Shown: piece after piece, positions 26,901-35,900 of the stretch | Layout: each line of letters starts with the position of its first letter | Position numbering within the stretch: the first letter of the stretch is position 1 | Origin: Lepisosteus oculatus | Lineage: Eukaryota > Chordata > Actinopteri > Semionotiformes > Lepisosteidae | Assembly: GCF_040954835.1 (NCBI RefSeq) | Contig: NC_090697.1 | Location: forward strand, 8,610,001 to 8,674,000 | Length of the DNA: 64,000 bases | Direction: 5' to 3' | Program-made: the position numbers and the translations under genes | The notes under the pieces: model-generated | The model's database searches: none | Told to the model about the DNA's origin: nothing | The model's input: the letters and a program-made list of their open reading frames with translations, nothing else

Positions 26901-29900
26901 TTCCAGTCAGTCCCTCAGCTGCACAATCAGAACATCATTAATTTAATAATAAGATTAACCTGCGCTGTTTGTTCCCAGTTCATTAACGTGTTGGAGCTGT
27001 AACCGTTGTGTTTTCTAGGTGAAATAAAATCCAATCCCTCTAGTCCAGAAACTCCAAATTTCACAAGCTTTTTTTTTTTTAAATCACCTCTTTCAGTGCA
27101 GATATTTTCATATTTTGTGCCTGGCATTTTTTTCCATCCTAACCATTTTGGGAGTAATTTTCGACAAATCAGTGCAAATGATCATCAGTGGTGTTGTGAT
27201 AATTACCTCATCTTAAGTGCCTTTGTGATGGAAATTTAGGGAAAACATTATTAAATGTTCCAGATTAGCATAGAACATTGATAGTCAAGGAATATGTTTG
27301 TTAAGTAGTCCTTTGGCATTTTATTTATGAGAAATGATTGTAGGATTTATCAATATTTTTGCATTGAAAACAACTATTTCAACTATATGTTTTTTGCAGC
27401 CATTTGTGTGAAATGTATTTTATTTATACACTTATTATAAAGAATAATAAGTGTTTATGATGTGTTTTGCAACCCCTAAAATTGAGTGCTTTTAAATTTA
27501 TAACAACAACAAATAATCAGATTAACTACTAAACACACTTTTGGTATTAAACTGCAAAATTAGTTTACAAAAACTGATTTTACACAGTCAACTGTGCAAC
27601 AAGTAAACTTTAAGGATACAAGTAATAGGTTTATTCCAAGCTGAAAAGAGAAGAAAGAAAACACAACGTTTCGGCTGTGGAGCCTTCTTCAGGTGTGAGG
27701 CCTTTTTTATAACTTTAAAGTTATACCTGAAGTGTCTGTTATCCCCTAAAGGATATACAGCACTTTCTAACACTTTGTACCATGTTGCACGGAAAGACTG
27801 AATTGCATGTTAATTCTTTTTGCGTGCTGTTATTTCTATTAAAATTCCGTATTTGTTAATATCACCATTTTTTCCATGTCAAGTTTGTTAAAAAAACATG
27901 ATACCTGAACAAAAGTGTTCTCTGAAGATGATAATCTCCAACAGTTGTCTGATTTAACAATATCTGAATTTTAGGAAATTTTGCTGTTATTAATGGTGTT
28001 CATTTTTCCCTCCTGCATTCTAGTTGGTCATGAAACTGAGCATTGGTCTGTGTACAGAAGATACCTTCAATTCTATGTTCTGGAATCAAAGCTGACAGAA
28101 TTCCATGGTAAACACATTTTTTATTGTTTATGATTGCAGAGATTTCAGAAAACGTTAACAAATGTGGCTTCCCAGATGCTTAAATACATAATACAATTAC
28201 TATATTACTTATATATCTATTGGTAACATACAAGTATTATACTGTAGGTGGGTTCAGTTGAGATGAAATGACTGAATTAGCAAAGGCAATGCTATATCCA
28301 TTGTATATATCATTGTAACCTATTACAAAGCTATTATATTTTCAACTAGCTGTTCTTTATCTCCGACTATCAAGGTTCATTTCCAGATGCCCAGCTTCCC
28401 TCCAAAAGAATTATTGGCCCAAAGAACTATGAATTCTTAATGTCCAAGCGAGAAGAATTCCAGGAATACCTGCAGGTATTATTGCTCCGTGACCAGCAGT
28501 CCAGTCAGAGTAAACGAGGATGACCGCTGAACACCAGTAGAGCAAGTTATTGTCCGTTTTCAGAGGAGTCAAAGTACAGCCGAGTATTTTGTTGCATCAG
28601 TGCATTGCTTTTCATGAATAAAGTAATTTAATTTAGCTGGCGTTGCCCTAGGCGTGTTGTTCAGAGTGATTAGTGGATGAATTCCAACAGCTGGTGCTGC
28701 AGACTCACTTGCAGGAGGACACCGGTTCACCACTCATTTGGCAGATGGACCAGAAGGGGGTTAAGTGACCTGTTCAGAATAGTACATGCAGGTCTGGAGC
28801 TAATCTTTAGGGAAACCAGTGGGACACGTCATCACAGCTGCACAGATTTGTGGGGTGCATAACCGATATATGTTATCGATATAGCTCTTTTTCAAACCTA
28901 TTTGTTTCACTACAAAGTTTTATAGCAGGCAGTGGGAAGGAGGGTATTAATTTCCCTTTATAAGTGTTTAGGTAATGATGCATTCGGAGTAATTAGAGTG
29001 CTTTGAGGCTTTAATGTACTTCAATACAAAGATATGCTTAGCTTCAATGCATTAAAATCTACATTAGGTTAAAATCCTGCATATGATTTTAGTAAGAATG
29101 AAAAATTGTTACAGAGGATACCAAAAGCTAATAGAGACATTTTAGCACATCATAGACCATAGATTGCGGCACAACAAAATTATTCTACTGCTTGATCTTT
29201 CTGAAGTTTATATTCTTTTTAAAGGGACAAGCAAAATTACAAGCAATTGAATGAAAATGCGTTATAGTTTAAACTTGGGGCATACTTATTCGAAATTTCT
29301 GAACCCTGTTTGTTTTACTCTTTAGAAACTTTTGCAGCATCCGGAGCTTAGCAACAGTCAGCTGTTGGCAGATTTCTTATCACCCCACAGCATGGAATCA
29401 CAGTTTCATGATAAGATGCTGCCAGATGTTAATCTTGGTAAGTTAAGTTATTTCTATCCAAGCATTCAATAATGGTAAAGAAGTACAGAAAATGTTTTAG
29501 TTCATTGGTTACTTAGACTTCATAAATTGTGAAACAGTTTTCTTTTTTTTCTTGCAGGGAAGATTATTAAATCTGTTCCTGGAAAACTGATAAAAGAAGT
29601 AAGTCCTGTTTATCTGATATATTTATACCAAAATAAGCATATAAATATTTTGAGGTAACTGTAGGATGGTTTGATATCCATTTCTCGAACACGGACCAGA
29701 TGATACTATTGCTAGTGAAACCTAGAAAGGAGGAAGATGGTTAAAATGGAGTGATGTCAGCTGAGGAGCTGCAGGACAGCAGTGACCATGTGGGCTGAGG
29801 AGCTGCAGGACAGTGGTGACCATGTCAGCTGAGGAGCTGCAGGACAGTGGTGACCATGTGGGCTGAGGAGCTGAAGCAGGACAGCGGTGACCATGTGGGC

Positions 29901-32900
29901 TGAGGAGCTGCAGGACAGCGGTGACCATGTGGGCTGAGGAGCTGAAGCAGGACAGCGGTGACTATGTGGGCTGAGGAGCTGCAGGACAGTGGTGACCATG
30001 TGGGCTGAGGAGCTGAAGCAGGACAGTGGTGACCATGTGGGCTGAGGAGCTGCAGGACAGTGGTGACCATGTGGGCTGAGGAGCTGCAGGACAGTGGTGA
30101 CCATGTCAGCTGAGGAGCTGAAGCAGGACAGTGGTGACTATGTGGGCTGAGGAGCTGCAGGACAGCGGTGACCATGTCAGCTGAGGAGCTGAAGCAGGAC
30201 AGCGGTGACCATGTGGGCTGAGGAGCTGCAGGACAGCGGTGACCATGTGGGCTGAGGAGCTGCAGGACAGTGGTGACCATGTCAGCTGAGGAGCTGAAGC
30301 AGGACAGTGGTGACCATTTCAGCTGAGGAGCTGCAGGACAGCGGTGACCATGTGGTCTGAGAAGCTGAAGCAGGACAGCGGTGACCATGTGGGCTGAGGA
30401 GCTGCAGGACAGCGGTGACCATGTGGGCTGTATAGGGCAAGCAGAAGCAGAAGGACCACTCAAGTTATCGGGAGAGTAGGGGTGGATAACCCTATTCAAG
30501 GGACAGTATGAATCATTTTCACAAACCACCTGAACCCAGGATTCCAGTTTTCCCCACCTTTCTCCCATCCTTTTGCCCGATATCTTGTTTACCGTCATCT
30601 CTTTGCCCTGCTTAGGCTGGAAATGTGCTGTCTTATTTCTTAATTTGGATCGAGTCGCCTTGTGTTTTTCAACTCTTTTAATGATGAGCTTTATCATGTT
30701 AGTTGCATAAATATCTTTGCTTCCTTGGCCTTGTTGATTCATTCTTCATACAGATAAATCCACAATGCAGAATGTGGTAGCAAGGTCTATGTGCCCTAGA
30801 GGACAGTCTAGCATGGGCCTAGTGTGCCAACTAGAGGCACTGTGCTCATGGCTTTTTCATCCTGCATCCTTAGCCATTGTGGTGATTGTATTCAAGTTTC
30901 TTTGTGGTTGAAAGTTCTAGGACCCAATTAAAAAAAAATCATTCTTTTTAAATCACTATTTCATGTTCCACCTTATTCCACAATTTATTTGAAGTCCTTG
31001 AGTGTCTTTACTTTACCGTCAAATAAAATCTGAGAACAGTTTGAGACGGTCAAGGCAGTAATGAATGGTTAAGTTTTTATTGGAATATTAAATAAGGTTT
31101 CTGTTTATATTTAGGTACATTACAGCTAAAATGCCCTCCAAAAGGTTTTAGTACAACAAAATCACCTGCTTTACAATTGGGCACGTTGGGTGTGTGTTCT
31201 CATGAAGCGATACTATGTACATTACCATATACAAAGATACAATACTAAAGACTGTACATTTCAGTTTTGTCTAATTCTGTCTACATTTGCATCCTATAGC
31301 AAAAGCACACTTTGTGTACCACCCAGAATTCCTGCCGCTGTTGCCATCTTTAGCCATTTAAGACAAAAATAAGAAGTTTAACTTTGCTGTCCCAATACTT
31401 GTGGAGGCCACTGTAAGTTAGTAGAGTGTAGTTAGTGCAGTGTGCAGCGTAATAAACCTTTTAGGATAAAGCCGCACGGAGCGCGAATGTATCTGAGGAA
31501 ATCTTGGTTTTCCAGAAAGGCCAGCACCTGGAGCCTTTTATTCTGTCCTTCTTCAATTCGTGCGAATCTCCAAAACCCAAGCCGAGCCGCCCGGAGCTGA
31601 CCATCCTGAGCCCCACTTCTGAAAACAACAAGAAGGTGGGCTAGTGCTGCTTGCACCGGACTCGTTTTGAGTGAAGCACTTACTTATAATTGAATTGGAA
31701 GTCAGGCAGGTATCTTCTTACGTGTTCTTTCTTTTTCGGAGTAAGTCATTAAGAAATTTTCCTGTACTTTGGTAACACCTCCAAATGTATGATTAGTGCT
31801 CTGTAATTATATTTTTTCGTGTAGTTTAAAATGAAAGCTTCAATTTAGACTTAGACAGGTGGTTTTAAAGGAAACTGCCTTTCCAAGCAAGGTATGTTTT
31901 TCCATAATATCAGGTTCCAGTTTCTTATTGGAAGAACAAGCTAACATCTTTTTTATAAGCGTCTTCTGAAAGATTATGGCTGAAGGTGTATACCAAAATC
32001 ACAGGGAGTACTAATGTCAAAATTTAGATTGCTTTTGCAAGGATCCTTTAAAAAAATGATGATCTCTTTTGGTCACGTTTTTTTTCCATTTATGTGGTTA
32101 CTGGTGGCAGATGGGGGGAAAAAACATTTTTCACAATTGTTGTAAGTTCTCGGTACCTTAGGGACTACAAGCATCCTCATTCTTATATAAATATTAGTTT
32201 TCATATAGTATACTGTGGTTACATTTAAAATGTGATATTTTTTTCTTCTACCTTTGCAGCTTTTCAATGATCTGTTCAAAAATAATGCCGGTCGCTCTGA
32301 GAAGAAATACAATCAGAACTGTTTCATGGAGAAGATCACAGTAGAGGGCGTGTATGACTACCTGATGTATATCGGTACGTCACAGTGTGTGTTGTCCTTA
32401 GGCCAGCGGGTCCACACAGAGCAGGATGTGTACTGTGATTGCTTTTAGCTCTATATCAAATTCTTAGTTCCTGGATTGCCCTCATTCAGGTGTGTTGCCT
32501 GAAATGTCACCAAGAGGACCACTGCAGAAGCAAAAAACGTATTGTGGGATTGTATGAAACAATCTCATTTCTACCTGTCTGTGCATCATCAATTGATCAC
32601 CTACAGTAGTAAGATCTATTTAGTCAGGAATAGCAGCAAGCAAAGAGAAGTTTTGTGTGCTGAAGGAAATAGAAATAGTACTCTTGAAGTAGGGTATTTC
32701 TGACAATCGGGACCACCTGAAGAAACAATTAAACAAAGGTCTGAGCAAGCAAGATGATCAATTAAGTCATTGGTGAGCACTAGAGCGTTAGAGCCCAGCT
32801 GGAGCGAGAGCTAACAGATGCAGTGACACTCCAGTGCAAGGCCTGGGAACCACTGCCTTAGATCAACGAACTTCATGGTTTCATAGCTGATGGGAATAAT

Positions 32901-35900
32901 TGTTCTGCATTTTCTTTCATTAATATACATGTCAGTGTATAGTTACGTTAGTAATAAACGTTGGTTATAACCTTTAGGTTTCTGTTAACCCATAAATGGT
33001 GTTTTTTATTTTCACGTCTAGATGGCGCTGTTGTGACATAAACTGGAGGTGTTTTGGCTGCTGGTTTTATGACTGTGTTTTGAACTGCAGGCCGAGTGGT
33101 GTTTCACATCCCCGACTGGCTGCACCATTTGCTGACTGGTGGCCGGATCCTGTTTAAGAACACACTTGAAGCCTACACTGACTACTACCTACAGTACAAG
33201 TTAGACCAAGTCCTTCAGGAGCACAGGGTTGTCTCTCTGATAACATTGCTAAGAGGTGGGTTATGTGAGATCTGTGGTAAAATGTGAAGATTTGTTTTTT
33301 CACCTTGATCAATAGTCCTAAGCTTGTGTTCTGTCCATGAACCACCACTACTTGCATACGTAAGATTTCGTTCTTTCTAAGCAAACTCTCTCCAGCCCTC
33401 TATTTCTTACACATTTCTGAAATGGTAGTTTTGAATGTCAAAGGCAGTTGATTGCCTGCTCATGCAGTGTCTTCTGTGTTACCTTTTACACTGACTCTTG
33501 TTATTCCCTTCCTAGACGCCGTATTTTGTGAAAACAGTGAGCCTCGCAGTTTTGAAGACAAACAAAAGAGAGCCAAGAAGACCTTTGAAGAAATGATGAA
33601 CTACATTCCTGGTTAGTACCACTGTTATTGATACCCTGGCTGCTTTCAGGAAACGGTTGGATGAGCTCAATTAACTACTATCTACCACACAAGCTAGATG
33701 GGCTGAATGATCTCTCGTTTATAATTTTCGTTCTCGTGTTGTGGTCAGCCTTATGTCCAGTTTTAATAGTATGGCACAGTAATGTATGAACACCAAAACT
33801 CGCAGAGAATCTTTTGTAATTGGTTGCTTACCGCGTCTCATGTGCAGGTGCATGGCGCGTATGGAAATTTTTACGAGCCATCCCATTTTGGAGTCTGAAA
33901 AGCTTCAATGAACATGCTATATTAGTAAAGAAAATCTTTAAAATAACTTTTGTAACAGAAAGACAATAAGTTGATTACTGTTTTGATGATGCTAGTTTTA
34001 ATTTACCAGCTTTAATACGTGACGCATAAATTCTCAATATTTTTCCACAGCACCTCAAAACAATACCTATTACTGTTTTCTTAATTAATCCTTTTTCTGT
34101 TCATTTTCTAAATAGGTTTACTTAAGACTTTCATTTGACATGACCTGTGCTATTGTTACGAAATGTCACCTGTCAACATATTTAACATCCCCTTTCCTAC
34201 ATAGTAACTGCTATTCATTTTGTTCCTTGTCCTTCAGCACACAAATAGTTTATAGACACTAAAGAGCCAACGGGGAAGACATGCTTGGATGTAAATGTAC
34301 ATTTCTGTTCTTGAAGCCTGGTATAGGATTTTTAAGAGGAAGGATATTCATTTTTGCGAGGGGACAAATAAAACTCAAGAAGTCTGAATTCAGTTGAAGT
34401 CCGAGGTCTATTGCCAAGCTGGCAATATTGTAAGTGTTAGCTGATGAATCCACATCTCTTTAGTCTATTAAGATGCTACTAGCTAACCTTTGGGACTTCA
34501 CAAGTATACAGTATATGGCATCCATCGATTTTATAAGCAATTTGTTTAAATGATTGTACATTTACAAGGTTCAGCATTCTAAAAGCAATATGTGATGAAA
34601 GAGGTCTGTTTTACAATATGACCTACTGCATTGATTAAAGCCAAACACATTCACCAGAGTTCATCAATGCATAGGAGCCATTTAGAGAACAAATACTTTC
34701 TTCAGCATTGTTTTCATTTTTATAAGTCTTTTATAAGTATCATTGTTTTCAAATAAGCAGATAATGGTGTTATACAGTACATGAAGAAGGCTCTACAGTT
34801 GAAATGTTGCATTTTTCCTCTGTTTTTCAGCATGGAGTTAACCTTGACTTGCTCCTTTGCGGTCTAGGCTTGCTGACCCAGCTGCCCACTTGAACATTTT
34901 TTTCTTTAAATGCCAACAGCTTTGTCCTCCATTGCTGATCAGGGGCTGAGAGATTTTGTTCAGAAGCCCCTCTCTTGCATTTCACACGTATTCTGATGGT
35001 TCTAGCATATGCTCAGAATTTTATTACCTCAAGGGACATACTTTGTTCTTTCTGTGTTTTTTCAGTCTTCTAAAACTGAAGTTTTAGAAGAGCAGAAGTA
35101 CTCTTGTTACGTAAGAAAAGCAGGTGGTTGCAAAGTCTCAGGGATCCTGGAGCATTGCTCCCACTGGGATCTTTTATTGTTTTTTTCCCACAATATCAAC
35201 AGCTTATGGTACAGTTTGTGTCACCTCATTCTGGAAACCTCCGTGCTTTTTATTTAAAAAAAACAATACTGCCATTCTAATGTGTATGGCATGATTACGT
35301 CTGTTAAGGTACTCACATGATGAAAATACTCCATTAATCTGCAACATTGTTATGTTTTCAGGTAAAGCAAAATTGAGGAAAGTACCTCTCTAAACAGAAT
35401 ACTCTAATACTAATAATAATAATTGCTTACACTTATTTAGCGCTTTTTTGGACACTCCACTCAAAGCGCTTTACAGGTAATGGGGTCTCCACCACCACCA
35501 ATGTGCAGCCCCACCTGGATGATGTGACAGCAGCCATAGTGCACCAGTACACTCACTACACATCAGCTCTCAGTGGGGAGGAGAACAGAGTAATGTAGCC
35601 AATTCATAGAGGAGGATTATTTGGAGGCCATGATTGGTAAGGGCCAATGGGAAATTTGGTCGGGACGCCGGGGTTACACCCCTACTCTTTTCGAGAAAAA
35701 CGCCCTGGGATTTTTAATGACCACAGAGTCAGGACCTTGGTTTTACGTCTCATCCGAAGGACGGCGCCTGTTTAGAGTACAGTGTCCCTGTCACTATACT
35801 GGGGCATTAGGACCCACATGGGCCACAGGGTGAGCGTCCCCTGCTGGCCCCACTAACACCTCTGTTAGCATATTTATCTTTTGTTCTCATACCAGGTGAA

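Noticed and set aside
26855..26990. Possible dispersed repeat (GTGGTTCCCAGTCCTGGTTG)
   Set aside because: Looks like a familiar fish repeat phrase, and a weak antisense match may lie near 32830, but the evidence is too thin to name or delimit it.
27428..27454. 10-bp AT-rich hairpin in SNX14 intron 18
   Set aside because: Arms of this length and composition are expected by chance in AT-rich DNA.
29825..30742. A 305-codon reading frame on the - strand, plus similar ones in other frames
   Set aside because: It is the minisatellite read through: the unit has no stop in any - strand frame, and unit lengths of 34 and 37 force frame rotation. No coding signal outside the array.
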